A stretch of DNA of 64,000 nt from Pontixanthobacter aestiaquae (GCF_009827455.1 NZ_WTYZ01000001.1:992001-1056000), one strand, 5' to 3'. Counted from the first letter of the stretch, positions 49,575 through 59,791 are shown. The notes: a model not told the origin generated them from the sequence alone. Numbers and translations: made by a program.

Positions 49575-51458
49575 ATGCGTTTTCTCGCTGCTGCCAGCCT
49601 GCTGTTTTTGTCTGCCTGCGGGCTTTCAGAGAGCGGCGACACCAATGCGCCCAAAGTCGCGCCGATCCTGACCAGCGAAGATGCGGTCGATATTCAGACA
49701 TTTGCCGAGCCGCAGAAGGCGCGGGTTACGCATGTCGATCTCGATCTCGAGCTCGATTTCGAGCAGCAGATGGTCTCCGGCAGTGCGATGCTCGACATTA
49801 TTGCCGAGCCTGATGTCGATACGGTTGTACTCGACAATGACGGGTACACGGTCGAAACGATCACTGACGGCGAAGGCAAGCCGCTTGAATATTCCGTTGG
49901 TGAAGTGGTCGAGGGTAAAGGTGCGCCGCTGACGGTGACCATGGGCAAGGCCCGTGAACTGACCATCAGCTATTCGGCCAAAGATGCTGCGGCGCTGCAA
50001 TGGCTGACGCCCGAGCAGACCGCAGGCGGCGAGCATCCCTATTTGTTCAGCCAAGGTCAGGCGACGCTTAACCGAACCTGGATTCCGACCCAGGATAGCC
50101 CCGGTATCCGCCAGACATGGTCCGCGCGCATCACTGCGCCGGAGGACCTGACCGTAGTGATGTCAGGCCTTGCGGGTGATGAGCCCGAAGTGCTGGATGA
50201 CAATCGCCGTGCGTTCACATTTGAAATGGACAAACCCGTTGCGCCCTATCTGATCGCGATTGCGGCAGGTGATATTGTGTTTCAGGAACTGGGCCCGCGT
50301 TCCGGTGTGTGGAGCGAGCCTTCGATGATTGAAGCGGCCGCTGCCGAACTGTCCGACACCGAGGCGATGATCGATGCGGCGGAGAAGCTATACGGCGAAT
50401 ACCGTTGGGGCCGTTACGATATGATCGTGCTGCCTCCGGCATTCCCCTATGGCGGGATGGAAAATCCGGTGATGACATTTCTCACGCCAACATTCATCGC
50501 GGGTGATCGCAGTCTGACCGGCTTGATTGCACACGAACTGGCGCATAGCTGGTCGGGCAATTTGGTGACCAATGCCAACTGGACCGATAGCTGGCTCAAT
50601 GAGGGTGTTACCTCCTATTTCGAGAACCGCATTGTCGAGGAAATCTACGGCAAGAAGCGCGCAGACCAAGAAGCCGCGCTCAGCTTCGCGGCGATTGAAG
50701 AGACGCTGGCCGAAGTGGGGATGGATGCCCCTGGAACTGCGCTGCACCAAGAGGTCAATGTCGACTCAATCGGCAGCGCGATTGTCTATGACAAAGGCGC
50801 CTATTTCCTGCGCACGGTAGAGAGCATTGTCGGCCGTGACCGGTTCGACGCCTGGCTCCAGCAATGGTTCGACAATCACGCGTTCCAACCGGCCACGAGC
50901 GCGATGATCCTTGCCGATTTGCAGGAAAATCTAGTCAAGGATGAAGCTGAGGCAGAGAAGCTGATGCTGCGCGAATGGATTTATGAGCCGGGCCTGCCCA
51001 GCAATGTTGCGAAACCTGATCCGGCTGCATTCGCCGAGGTCGATGCAGCGGCACAGGCTTTTGCGGATGAACGCACGTTGGATGAAGCCGATTGGGCCAA
51101 ATGGACTTCCGCCGAACGCCAACGCTTCCTCGCCAGCTTGCCCCGCGAGTTGAAAGAGGCCGAATTGGCTGCGCTGGACGAAGCTCTGAAGCTTTCGACC
51201 AACAACAACAATGAAGAGCTGTTCCTGTGGCTGAAACTGGCGCTGGAAAATCGCTACGAAGCGGTTGTGCCGACCACCGAAACCTTCCTCGCCAATGTCG
51301 GTCGCCGCAAATTTGTCGCACCATTGTTCGAGACGCTGATGGAGCAAGGGGATTGGGGTCAGGCGATTGCCAAACGTACTTATGCGAAGACCCGGCCTAG
51401 CTATCATTCGGTGACGCAGGGCACCGTTGACGGGTTGGTACTTGGTGGATCACGATGA
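49575..51458 (+). CDS. M1-family zinc metallopeptidase, lipoprotein
   Basis: Aminopeptidase of the leukotriene-A4-hydrolase-like M1 group, 627 residues. From ATG 49575 the product starts with a lipoprotein signal (LSAC). The exopeptidase loop is YGGMENP (about 294-300). Zinc ligands are His320 and His324 in HELAH and Glu343 in WLNEG, with 18 residues between as required. The catalytic Tyr is probably in IVYDKGAYFL. A helical C-domain follows. Likely digests peptides at the periplasmic face. The open frame before 49575 belongs to the Rieske gene. Confidence 0.95.
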   Translation: MRFLAAASLLFLSACGLSESGDTNAPKVAPILTSEDAVDIQTFAEPQKARVTHVDLDLELDFEQQMVSGSAMLDIIAEPDVDTVVLDNDGYTVETITDGEGKPLEYSVGEVVEGKGAPLTVTMGKARELTISYSAKDAAALQWLTPEQTAGGEHPYLFSQGQATLNRTWIPTQDSPGIRQTWSARITAPEDLTVVMSGLAGDEPEVLDDNRRAFTFEMDKPVAPYLIAIAAGDIVFQELGPRSGVWSEPSMIEAAAAELSDTEAMIDAAEKLYGEYRWGRYDMIVLPPAFPYGGMENPVMTFLTPTFIAGDRSLTGLIAHELAHSWSGNLVTNANWTDSWLNEGVTSYFENRIVEEIYGKKRADQEAALSFAAIEETLAEVGMDAPGTALHQEVNVDSIGSAIVYDKGAYFLRTVESIVGRDRFDAWLQQWFDNHAFQPATSAMILADLQENLVKDEAEAEKLMLREWIYEPGLPSNVAKPDPAAFAEVDAAAQAFADERTLDEADWAKWTSAERQRFLASLPRELKEAELAALDEALKLSTNNNNEELFLWLKLALENRYEAVVPTTETFLANVGRRKFVAPLFETLMEQGDWGQAIAKRTYAKTRPSYHSVTQGTVDGLVLGGSR

Positions 51459-51564
51459 TTTTGAGGAATCGAGGCGCGAGCGCGACAGGCCGCTAGCCTT
51501 CCATTTTGCATCTCCACGTTGATTCCGCTTGCGCTTATGGGCGCAATACGCACACTCGCAATTC

Positions 51565-53655
51565 ATGCTGCGCCAATATGAACTTGTAGAGCGGGTCCTT
51601 GATTATGACCCCGATGCCGATGAGGCGCTGCTCAACCGTGCCTATGTCTATACGGTGCAGAAGCATGGCAGCCAGAAGCGCGCCAGCGGCGATCCCTATT
51701 TCAGCCATCCGGTAGAGGTCGCCGGGCTGATGACCGATCTGCAGCTCGATCAGGAAACCATTATCACCGCGCTGCTCCACGACACGGTCGAGGATACGCT
51801 GGCGACGATAGAGGATATCGAAGCGAATTTCGGCGGTGATGTCGCGCGGTTGGTTGATGGCGTAACCAAACTCAGCAAGATCGAGGCCATGCCCGAGGAT
51901 GAGCGCGCGGCGGAAAATTTGCGCAAGTTCTTGCTGGCAATGTCCGAAGATATCCGTGTGCTGCTGGTCAAGCTGGCCGACCGGCTCCACAATATGCGGA
52001 CGCTGCATTTCATCAAGAATCCGGAGAAACGCCGCCGGATCGCGCGTGAGACGATGGATATCTATGCTCCGCTGGCAGAGCGCGTGGGCATGTATGAATA
52101 TATGCGCGAGATGCAGTTTCTCGCATTTGAACAGCTGGAACCGGAAGCGTTCAAAACCATAACCGGGCGGCTGGAGCAAATCCGCAAGCAGGATGGCGGG
52201 CAAGTCGATGCGATCGCGCTGGCGATCAAGCAATCGCTGGCCGAGGCCGGGTTGAATGTGGAGGTGTCGGGGCGGGAAAAGCACCCGTTTTCCATCTGGA
52301 AGAAGATGGCCGAGCGGCATGTCTCGTTCGAGCAAGTCACCGACATCATGGCTTTTCGCGTTATCACGGAAAGCGAGGCAGATTGCTACGCTGCGCTCGG
52401 CAATTTGCATACGACGTGGCAGTTTATTCCTGGCAAATTCAAAGATTATCTCTCGACACCGAAAAACAATGGTTATCGCTCGCTCCACACCTCGCTGATT
52501 TACGAAAATTCTATGCGGGTGGAGGTGCAGATCCGCACGCGCGAGATGCACCAGACCAACGAATTCGGGCTCGCAGCGCATTGGGCGTATAAGCAAGGTG
52601 ATCGCCCTGATGGCGCAGTCGGTTGGCTGCGCGATCTCATCGAGATTGTCGATGCCAGCCATGATGCGGAGGAGCTTCTCGAGCACACCCGCATGGCGAT
52701 TTACCAAGACCGGATATTTGCTTTCAGCCCCAAGGGCGCGCTGCATCAATTGCCCAAGGGTTCCACACCGGTCGATTTTGCGTTCGCTGTGCACACCGAT
52801 CTGGGCGCGCAGACTGTCGGTGCGAAAGTCAACGGTCGCCATATGCCGCTGCGCACGCCGCTCAATAATGGCGATGTGGTAGAGATCATCAAAAGCAAAA
52901 AGGCGGTGCCGCAGCTGAGCTGGCTTGGCTTTGTCGTGACAGGCAAGGCGCGGGCCGCGATCCGCCGATCCGTGCGATTGAAAGAACGTGCAGAGGTCGC
53001 GGAAATCGGCAGCAAGTTGTTCGATGAAATCGCTGCGCGGGTTCCGGCAAAGATTGGCAAGAAAGCAATCAAGGCGGCGGTGAAGCGTCTCGAACTGGAG
53101 GATGAAGAAGCGCTGATGTACGCCATCGGTGCAGCCAAGATCGAGGACCGTGATGTCATGGAAGCGCTGGTGCCCGGCTGCACCGCAGACATGGATGAGT
53201 CAGAGGATTGGTCGAGCCAAGAGCGGGCGATTTCGATCAAGGGCCTAACTCCCGGCGTCGCCTTCCAACTCGCCGAATGCTGCCATCCGGTGCCCGGTGA
53301 CCGGATTGTCGGCCTGCGTAAGCAGGGCGAGGGCGTAGAGGTTCACGCTATTGATTGTTTCGAGCTGGCCAGCGGAATTGATGCCGACTGGCTCGACCTG
53401 TCATGGGGGCAAAAGTCTAAGGGCGCAGTTGGCCGGATCAGGGCCACGCTTTACGATAGGCCGGGCGCATTGGCGGAGATGGCCGGAATCTTCGGACAGA
53501 ATATGGCCAATATCCGGATGCTGACACTGTCGCAGACCGAGCATCCGTTCGGTGTGTATGAGGTGGACCTGGAGGTGCAGGATATCGCGCATTTGACCCG
53601 CATTCTCAGCGCATTGCGGGCAAGCGATGCAGTGGCACAGGCAGAGCGGATTTAG
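51565..53655 (+). CDS. rsh: Bifunctional (p)ppGpp synthetase/hydrolase
   Basis: RelA/SpoT homologue of 696 residues that makes and degrades the alarmone (p)ppGpp. Hydrolase HD site: HPVEVAG and LLHDTVEDT (His72, Asp73). Synthetase: DIMAFRVI and KDYLSTPKNNGYRSLHTS. TGS domain: IFAFSPKGALHQLPKGSTPVDFAFAVH (in parts). C-terminal zinc-finger-like (LAECCHPVPGD) and ACT (YDRPGALAEMAGIF) domains. All domains are intact, so it should be the single Rsh of the genome, as in most alphaproteobacteria. The ATG at 51565 starts the conserved MLRQYELVE. Confidence 0.96.
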   Translation: MLRQYELVERVLDYDPDADEALLNRAYVYTVQKHGSQKRASGDPYFSHPVEVAGLMTDLQLDQETIITALLHDTVEDTLATIEDIEANFGGDVARLVDGVTKLSKIEAMPEDERAAENLRKFLLAMSEDIRVLLVKLADRLHNMRTLHFIKNPEKRRRIARETMDIYAPLAERVGMYEYMREMQFLAFEQLEPEAFKTITGRLEQIRKQDGGQVDAIALAIKQSLAEAGLNVEVSGREKHPFSIWKKMAERHVSFEQVTDIMAFRVITESEADCYAALGNLHTTWQFIPGKFKDYLSTPKNNGYRSLHTSLIYENSMRVEVQIRTREMHQTNEFGLAAHWAYKQGDRPDGAVGWLRDLIEIVDASHDAEELLEHTRMAIYQDRIFAFSPKGALHQLPKGSTPVDFAFAVHTDLGAQTVGAKVNGRHMPLRTPLNNGDVVEIIKSKKAVPQLSWLGFVVTGKARAAIRRSVRLKERAEVAEIGSKLFDEIAARVPAKIGKKAIKAAVKRLELEDEEALMYAIGAAKIEDRDVMEALVPGCTADMDESEDWSSQERAISIKGLTPGVAFQLAECCHPVPGDRIVGLRKQGEGVEVHAIDCFELASGIDADWLDLSWGQKSKGAVGRIRATLYDRPGALAEMAGIFGQNMANIRMLTLSQTEHPFGVYEVDLEVQDIAHLTRILSALRASDAVAQAERI

Positions 53656-53966
53656 AGAAGTTCCAGCTCGACCATAACCTGATCGTCTTTGACGATATTT
53701 TCGGCCTTCATCACCTTCTTGCTCACCAGCAGAATCCACTCTGTGGATTTGTCCTGAGGAAAGACCGAGCTGCTCCACTGCGTATCGCCGATGCGCGCCA
53801 TCACCTTGACCGATCCGAACCCGCGTCTTGTGCCCAGCTCCAACTTTTCGATCCGGGCGTGCATCGCGATTGCCTCCGCGTGGTCACCCTTGATCGAGAC
53901 GAGATGGTAAGTCCCGCGATCGCCCTGCCAACGGCTAAGCCGTGTTATCAGCTTGATTACTTCCAC
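53652..53966 (-). CDS. DUF1905-type protein
   Basis: A 104-residue beta-rich protein of the DUF1905 family: GDRGTYHLVSIKGDHAEAI, RRGFGSVKVMARIGDTQWSSSVFP and WILLVSKKVMKAENIVKDDQVMVELEL (in parts). The function is not known. It overlaps the rsh stop by four bases tail-to-tail. Its start region lies against the second copy of the palindromic repeat. Confidence 0.85.
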   Translation of the reverse strand: MEVIKLITRLSRWQGDRGTYHLVSIKGDHAEAIAMHARIEKLELGTRRGFGSVKVMARIGDTQWSSSVFPQDKSTEWILLVSKKVMKAENIVKDDQVMVELELL

Positions 53967-54053
53967 TCGTCATTGCGAGCGCAGCGAAGCAATCCAGAGC
54001 GTATTGCGCCTACTCTGGATTGCTGCGTCGGCTTCGCCTCCTCGCAATAACGA
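53966..54053. repeat. Nested palindromic intergenic repeat, copy 2
   Basis: Starts CTCGTCATTGCGAGCG and contains AGCAATCCAGAG paired with CTCTGGATTGCT, closing with CCTCGCAATAACGA. It matches the first 100 bp of the repeat at 4682-4806, without that copy's extra GCCCGCTG stem. It lies between the DUF1905 start and the cyclophilin stop. Confidence 0.8.
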
Positions 54054-54062
54054 TGGTAGTGT

Positions 54063-55187
54063 CTAACCATTCGGCGTGGGTCTGACTGGCACCGGGATAT
54101 TGCAAATATCTGCGCCACCGGCAGGTGCGATAAAGAACGGGTCACGGCGATTGGCGCGAGCGTCAGCATATTTTGCGAATGTTTCGCTATCGGTGGAGAG
54201 ATATTCGAACAAAGGCTGCTCATCCTCGGGCAGGTCGCTTGCGACGCGGACGGTGAGGATAGGCGTGCGTTTGTCGAACTCTTCTTCGGTGTAGAAGCCC
54301 AGCGCACCCGATCCGCGCGGCAGGCTGGAGAGATTCTCCATTCCCGAAATGATCCGCCCAACCAGTGCGATATTGCGGTCCAGATGCCGCGGTGCATGAC
54401 CGATGACGGTATATAGCTCTGCGCCAGAACCGGTATCGGGTGAGTAGCTGCGCCCGACGCCGACCATGCCGTAGCAGTGGACCGGCCAAAATTTCCAATC
54501 CGTGTTCGCTTGTTCTGCTGCGACAGGCCAACCAGCGTAGAACTCGACCCAAGGTGCATAGCTGTCGCGCTCATGCCAACCTTCTTTGGTCGTTGAGGTT
54601 TGTGTATTCTCTATATCGATACTTGGAAGTTCATTTCCATAGACGTCTAATAACGCTTGACCGGCGGATATTGCACTGGCTTCCGCATCAGCGGCAGCTG
54701 CTTCGGCAGTTGTGAGAAGGTCCATCACATTCGGCACCGTGAACGTGCACTTATTGTTGCCAAAATCTGTTTTGTAGCAATCTTCAGGAATGGCGTGCAG
54801 TCCCTCCGGCAGCGCTTTTGTCTCCCCCTCAGCCTCTGGATTATCGTAATTTGGATCGCCCCATTGCACGACGTAATTGTCCTGCACACGGTTGACGGTA
54901 ATATTGTCATACCATTTGGCGCGGGCAAAAGTGCGGATATTCTCAACCCAGCCTTGGCTGAAGGGGGCGGGCATCAGCTGGATCGTGACGGTGCGCGATT
55001 CACCATTGGCATCCGGCGAAAGCGTCATAATCAGCAAATCTTCTGCGGGAATGCTTATCCACTCCTCTTTTGGTGCAGCATTGACGATCTGGTTGGGGGA
55101 TGGTGCCCCCTCCGGCTCAGCCTCCTGTGCGGCTGTGGGAACGGCAAGGGCGAATGCGGCGGCGGCCAGCAGGAGTTGTTTCTTCAT
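54063..55187 (-). CDS. Exported cyclophilin-type peptidyl-prolyl isomerase
   Basis: A 374-residue periplasmic PPIase with a signal peptide (residues 1-20, VPTAAQ). The cyclophilin core is larger than usual: FARAKWYDNITVNRVQDNYVVQWGDP (in parts), then a long insertion (residues 125-210), and YGMVGVGRSYSPDTGSGAELYTVIGHAPRHLDRNIALVGRIISGME (in parts) as the active-site half. The usual Arg of FHR is Asn-Arg (VNRV). Insert function unknown. ATG 55187 is preferred to GTG 55196. Confidence 0.88.
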   Translation of the reverse strand: MKKQLLLAAAAFALAVPTAAQEAEPEGAPSPNQIVNAAPKEEWISIPAEDLLIMTLSPDANGESRTVTIQLMPAPFSQGWVENIRTFARAKWYDNITVNRVQDNYVVQWGDPNYDNPEAEGETKALPEGLHAIPEDCYKTDFGNNKCTFTVPNVMDLLTTAEAAAADAEASAISAGQALLDVYGNELPSIDIENTQTSTTKEGWHERDSYAPWVEFYAGWPVAAEQANTDWKFWPVHCYGMVGVGRSYSPDTGSGAELYTVIGHAPRHLDRNIALVGRIISGMENLSSLPRGSGALGFYTEEEFDKRTPILTVRVASDLPEDEQPLFEYLSTDSETFAKYADARANRRDPFFIAPAGGADICNIPVPVRPTPNG

Positions 55188-55281
55188 AAGAAGCACAGTG
55201 CCACCCGAAACCGTCTTGCGAAAGCCCCCCTACAAAGCTAGAGGCGCTGCTTCGCCCAAAGCTCAGGCCCAACGGCGATGC

Positions 55282-55369
55282 GGAGACGTGGCAGAGTGGT
55301 CGATCGCGCTCGCTTGGAAAGCGTGTATAGGGCAACCTATCGAGGGTTCGAATCCCTCCGTCTCCGCCA
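55282..55369 (+). tRNA. tRNA-Ser (anticodon GGA)
   Basis: An 88-nt class II tRNA. Acceptor GGAGACG pairs with CGTCTCC. The anticodon loop CTTGGAAA shows GGA (55316-55318), reading UCC and UCU. The long variable arm (TATAGGGCAACCTAT) and T-loop GGTTCGAATCC are present, and CCA is encoded at 55367-55369. Confidence 0.95.
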
Positions 55370-55567
55370 CCAACCTTAGTGCTGGTATTTCGTTGAGTGA
55401 CCGACCTCAAATCGACTGTTAGACATTTGGTAAAGTCTGGCATCCTGCGCCACATTTGTTGCGCGGTACTTTCGTAAGGTCAGGACGCGCAAAAAACTAC
55501 ACATCACCGACGAGGACTTAGCTCGGCTGCTATTGCCAAATGGAATAGGCCGCCGCAATGTCGACTT

Positions 55568-56485
55568 ATGCGGCTAAGGCAAATCGAGATTTTTTACCAC
55601 GTGTACCGCACCGGCTCGATCAGCGGCGCGGCGCGCGAGCTGAACGTTTCGCAGCCTTCGGTGAGCAAGGTATTGCGCCACGCCGAAGATCAGTTGGGTT
55701 TTGATCTTTTCCGCCGGATAAAAGGGCGGCTGATCGCAACTGCCGCAGCGGACGAACTGTTCCAGGAAGCGGAGGATATCTACGGCCGCCTTGCGTCATT
55801 CAATCGGGCGCTGGAGAATATGCGCGAGCGTAAAGATGGGCATCTGCGTGTGGGCGTGTTGCCATCCCTCAGCCTGTCGGTTGGACCCGAACTCGCGGCG
55901 TTGCTCAGTAGCGGCCCCATTGGTTCCAGCGTTGAGCTCACCACGCTGCACTCTGACGAAATTGCGGGGGCTCTGGCTGAGAATCGCGCCGATTTTTGCA
56001 TAGGCTTCGAACCGATTGCTCGGCACGGGGTTGAATCGCGGCCAGTGGGCACCGGTGGGTTTGTCTTGGTGTCTTCCAACAGCTTGACAACCGATACGAA
56101 GCACATCGATCTCTCTCTGGTTCACGAAACTGCTTATGTTGGTCTAACCGAGAGCGGTCCGCTAGCCGCCATAGTGAGCCGGGCTCTGGATGATCGCGAA
56201 ATCAAGCCCAACAAGGTTGTGACGACCCACACATATCACGTTGCACTGGCGATGGTTCGAAAAGGGGCTGGATTGGCGGTCACCGACCAATTCACTGCGT
56301 ATTCTCAGCTAGGAGCGGGATTGCACCGCTATCCGTTGGACGATCTACCCGCTTTCACGATCTATGCGGGATATTGCAAAGATCATCCTGATCAACAGCT
56401 GCTGGAACGAGCAATTGGCGCATTGGAAGGCGTGTTGAACGATCTCGCAAAGGGGATTGCTGCCATCCAGCACAACGCACCATAA
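55568..56485 (+). CDS. LysR-family transcriptional regulator
   Basis: A 305-residue LysR-type regulator. The HTH is IEIFYHVYRTGSISGAARELNVSQPSVSKVLRHAE (in parts, residues 6-40). The effector domain (about 90-295) is of the periplasmic-binding fold. It is first in a same-strand row with the TonB receptor, carboxypeptidase and D-aminoacylase genes and probably controls them, sensing an amino acid or peptide product. The upstream 198 bp after tRNA-Ser hold no gene that I can support. Confidence 0.92.
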   Translation: MRLRQIEIFYHVYRTGSISGAARELNVSQPSVSKVLRHAEDQLGFDLFRRIKGRLIATAAADELFQEAEDIYGRLASFNRALENMRERKDGHLRVGVLPSLSLSVGPELAALLSSGPIGSSVELTTLHSDEIAGALAENRADFCIGFEPIARHGVESRPVGTGGFVLVSSNSLTTDTKHIDLSLVHETAYVGLTESGPLAAIVSRALDDREIKPNKVVTTHTYHVALAMVRKGAGLAVTDQFTAYSQLGAGLHRYPLDDLPAFTIYAGYCKDHPDQQLLERAIGALEGVLNDLAKGIAAIQHNAP

Positions 56486-56620
56486 CCCAGCGCTATACCC
56501 TGTCCGTGAAATTATCGATCACTGCGTTTGCGATAATGGATCAAATGTTGCAGGAGACAATCACATGCTCGCATTCTTATGAACGGAAGGCGAGCCCTGT
56601 CGTATTTGGGGAGATACACG

Positions 56621-59600
56621 ATGAAGTTTTCACGCAGCACTATGATTGGCCTTCTTTGCGGAACGGCGCTGACCGGCTTTAGTACAGCCGCAGTCGCGCA
56701 GGACACTGGCGATGTTGCTCAAGACACCGCTGATGTGAGCACTGAACCGGGCGCCGACGATGATGTGATCGTCGTGACGGGTACGCAGATTCGTGGGGCT
56801 CAGATCGATGATGTTTTGCCGGTGACCGTTTTGAACGAGGAGGCCATCGAAACGATCAACCCATCGTCGGGTGACGAATTATTCCGAGCAATTCCACAGG
56901 CTGGGTCAGTCGCTTTCAACGAACAGAATACCACTGGCGGCGTCAATGGCGCGCGCGGTGATATCGCCTCGATCAACCTGCGCGAGCTTGGCACTGGCAA
57001 TACTTTGCTGCTGATCAACGGAAGGCGCATGACGCTGGATCCAGGTTTCCAGACCGAATTGCTGGTCCCTGTGGTCTCGCCCGATACCAACTCCATCGTG
57101 CCAGGCGGGGTCCGCCGGGTCGAAGTTCTGCGCGATGGTGCTTCTGCGATCTACGGCGCGGATGCGGTTGCTGGGGTCGTCAATACTGTACTGCGCGGTA
57201 ACCGAACAGGCGGCTTCGCGCAGGCCAATTACCGTGTCTCTGACGGGACGGGGCTTTACAATACGAGCTTTCGTGGCGGTGTGGGGTTTGACTTCAACGA
57301 AGGGCGTAGCAACCTGACGCTTTATGGTAACTATTTTCACGAGAATGGCGCACCCGCTACTGATAGGTTCTATTCCGCCAGCAGTGACCGCCGCGGTGAT
57401 CCGCGCCTTGTCGGGACCCCTTTTGAAGGCGATTCAAACTTCCGCAATACATCGACTCTGACGCCTTGGGGACAGTTCGACATTCAAGGCTCTGGCGCAC
57501 GCGGATCGACTACTATCGGGGACGATGACTTCCAAATTCAGCCCAACAGCTTTTCTGGTTGCCGTTTGGATTTGGGTGGTGGAATTTGCGCAGATAACGG
57601 AACGTCGGTTGATATCGCTTTGCGTTATGATCTCGACGCTGACCGGACGCTATACTCGACTAAAGATCGCTACAATGCGACTTTGTTGTTCAATCATGAA
57701 TTGAGCGATACAGTTGAATTCTATCTCGAGGGGTCGTTCTATCGTTCGAAGTCGAGTCGGCTGCGCGAATCCAGCGCGAACCTCACTGCCGTGCCGATTG
57801 GCATTTCGCGCAACGCCTACTTTAATCCTCTGGGAGCGACCACGCTGCTCGATGGATCACCCAACCCCAATCGTCTGACCAGCGGCTTGCTCAATGTTTC
57901 GGCGTCCGGGCGCGATTTGATAATGGAGCGCTATCGTGTGATCGATGGCGGACCGCGTCGGGGCACTGTCGACAAGAACGATTTCCGGATTGTCGCTGGC
58001 TTCAAGGGCGACCTCTTGGGTTGGGACTTCGATACCGGCTTTGTTTACCATCAGGCCAACAAAACCGATCTTACAGAAAATCGTATTTCGACCACCCAGT
58101 TCCAAAATGCGATTAACCGCAATGACCCGACGGCTTACAACCCGTTCAACGGCGGATGTTTTGAGCCATCGCTTCCCGTTCCGCAGCAGGGCGATTGCAC
58201 ACCGAGCAGTCAGGCGGCGATTGATTCGATCACCATCGATGTGTTTCGTAAAGGCGAAACAACTTTGGCCTTGGCTGATTTCAAGGTTTCGAAGTCCGAT
58301 CTGTTTACGCTGCCAGGCGGTGATGTCGGGTTGGCGACCGGCGTGGAATTTCGCCGCGAAACCTTTATCGATGACCGTGATGATCGGCTTGATGGAACGA
58401 TTACATTCACGGATTCGGTAACAGGTAATTTTTTCGGTAGCGATGTGCTGGGCTCAAGCCCGTCACCCGATACTAGCGGCGGTCGCAATGTATTGTCTGG
58501 ATTTGCTGAGGCATTCGTTCCGCTTGTGTCGGACGACATGGATATTCCGCTGGTGCAGGCGCTTAGCCTGCAATTGGCTGGCCGGATCGAACGTTTCTCC
58601 GATATCAAGGAAACCGCAATCGTTCCGCGCGTCGCTGCGTCGTGGACAGTCTTCGACAGCTTGATGCTGCGCGGTGCGTGGTCGCAGGGGTTCCGTGCAC
58701 CAAACCTTGTGCAAGTGAACGATCTGGGCACTACCCGTGTAAATACGCGTGACGATTATGTGCAGTGCTTTGCCCAGATACAAAAAGGCGAAATCGCCAA
58801 TTTCGATAATTGCGCAGGCGAAGGTACGGTCAGCTTACGGTCGGGAACAGACCAGCTTCAGCCGGAAGAAACAGAAAGTATCAATTTGGGCGTCGTAATT
58901 ACTCCGTCGTTCATTCCCGGCTTGACTCTCACCGCCGATTATTGGCGTGTACAGCAAGATGGCATCGTCGGGGTGTTCGGTGATGACAATGCGATTGCGC
59001 TTGATCTGCTGCGCAGGCTGAACGGTACCACAAACCCCAACGTCATCCGCGAAGCGCCCGACGCTGATCAGATATTGCTATTCGCGGGCACCGGATTGGA
59101 CGCGGTTGGCGACGTTTCGCAAGTGCTTGACCCCTACCTAAATCTGGATAGCCGGACCACCAAGGGAATGGATTTCGGGCTGTTGTATGACATTGGCGAA
59201 ATCGGGAAGCTGGGCGAATTCAAGATATCCGCAAATGCGGCATATCTCGAGAGCTTCTTCCAGTCGCCCGGGCCGGACGGGCAGGAACTGCTTGATGCGG
59301 TTACTGATGGCACTCTGCCCGACAGTATCGTAATTAGTGACATCGGCCAACTTCGCGAAATCAACGGCCGTCCGAAATGGCGCTGGACTGCCGCGCTCAA
59401 CTGGCGCTCTGGACCGGTGCGGGCCAGCCTGTTCGGTCGTTACGTCGGTGGAGTATTCGACGATAGTGTTACGCAGAACGCGAACGATATTAACGGCAAT
59501 CCTAACCCTGATCCAGGATCGTTCTATCCCGTCAGTGACTGGTTCGTGATGAACGCATCGATCAGTTACACGATTGATGACACTGATAGCGCGATCGACG

Positions 59601-59737
59601 GTACTCGCATCCGCTTCGGTATCAATAATTTCACGAATGAAGCGCCGCCTCTGGCTGATCAGAGTTATGGTTTCTTCAGTAACCTACACAACGCCCGTGG
59701 GCGTAACTTCACTTTCTCGATTCGCAAGAACTTCTAA
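56621..59737 (+). CDS. TonB-dependent outer-membrane receptor
   Basis: A 1038-residue receptor from ATG 56621, preceded by GGGGAGA. Signal peptide ends AVAQ (about 27). TonB-box-like VIVVTGTQI at 48-56, plug domain to about 170 with NLRELGTGNTLLLINGRRM and VEVLRDGASAIYGADAVAGVVN (in parts), then a large barrel ending RNFTFSIRKNF with terminal Phe. It resembles the sphingomonad receptors linked to peptide or oligomer uptake. The operon context (peptidase, D-aminoacylase) suggests import of peptides containing D-residues. Confidence 0.94.
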   Translation: MKFSRSTMIGLLCGTALTGFSTAAVAQDTGDVAQDTADVSTEPGADDDVIVVTGTQIRGAQIDDVLPVTVLNEEAIETINPSSGDELFRAIPQAGSVAFNEQNTTGGVNGARGDIASINLRELGTGNTLLLINGRRMTLDPGFQTELLVPVVSPDTNSIVPGGVRRVEVLRDGASAIYGADAVAGVVNTVLRGNRTGGFAQANYRVSDGTGLYNTSFRGGVGFDFNEGRSNLTLYGNYFHENGAPATDRFYSASSDRRGDPRLVGTPFEGDSNFRNTSTLTPWGQFDIQGSGARGSTTIGDDDFQIQPNSFSGCRLDLGGGICADNGTSVDIALRYDLDADRTLYSTKDRYNATLLFNHELSDTVEFYLEGSFYRSKSSRLRESSANLTAVPIGISRNAYFNPLGATTLLDGSPNPNRLTSGLLNVSASGRDLIMERYRVIDGGPRRGTVDKNDFRIVAGFKGDLLGWDFDTGFVYHQANKTDLTENRISTTQFQNAINRNDPTAYNPFNGGCFEPSLPVPQQGDCTPSSQAAIDSITIDVFRKGETTLALADFKVSKSDLFTLPGGDVGLATGVEFRRETFIDDRDDRLDGTITFTDSVTGNFFGSDVLGSSPSPDTSGGRNVLSGFAEAFVPLVSDDMDIPLVQALSLQLAGRIERFSDIKETAIVPRVAASWTVFDSLMLRGAWSQGFRAPNLVQVNDLGTTRVNTRDDYVQCFAQIQKGEIANFDNCAGEGTVSLRSGTDQLQPEETESINLGVVITPSFIPGLTLTADYWRVQQDGIVGVFGDDNAIALDLLRRLNGTTNPNVIREAPDADQILLFAGTGLDAVGDVSQVLDPYLNLDSRTTKGMDFGLLYDIGEIGKLGEFKISANAAYLESFFQSPGPDGQELLDAVTDGTLPDSIVISDIGQLREINGRPKWRWTAALNWRSGPVRASLFGRYVGGVFDDSVTQNANDINGNPNPDPGSFYPVSDWFVMNASISYTIDDTDSAIDGTRIRFGINNFTNEAPPLADQSYGFFSNLHNARGRNFTFSIRKNF

Positions 59738-59745
59738 ATCGGCTG

Positions 59746-59771
59746 GCGGGGCAGGCTTCGGCTTGCTCCGC
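59746..59771 (+). other. Stem-loop with TTCG tetraloop between receptor and peptidase genes
   Basis: GGGGCAGGC pairs with GCTTGCTCC (two G-U pairs) around a TTCG loop. With no T-run, it is more likely an mRNA stabiliser protecting the receptor message than a terminator. Confidence 0.5.
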
Positions 59772-59791
59772 GCCAATGAAAGGAACCGGGC

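Noticed and set aside
55376..55558. 60-codon minus-strand frame between tRNA-Ser and the LysR gene
   Set aside because: Starts against the LysR start, has no ribosome site and an unlikely composition.
55440..55570. 38-codon frame after tRNA-Ser (YFRKVRTRKKLHITDEDLAR-like), considered as an integrase remnant
   Set aside because: No start codon, no recognisable domain, and no repeat of the tRNA 3' end nearby, so an integration scar is not supported.
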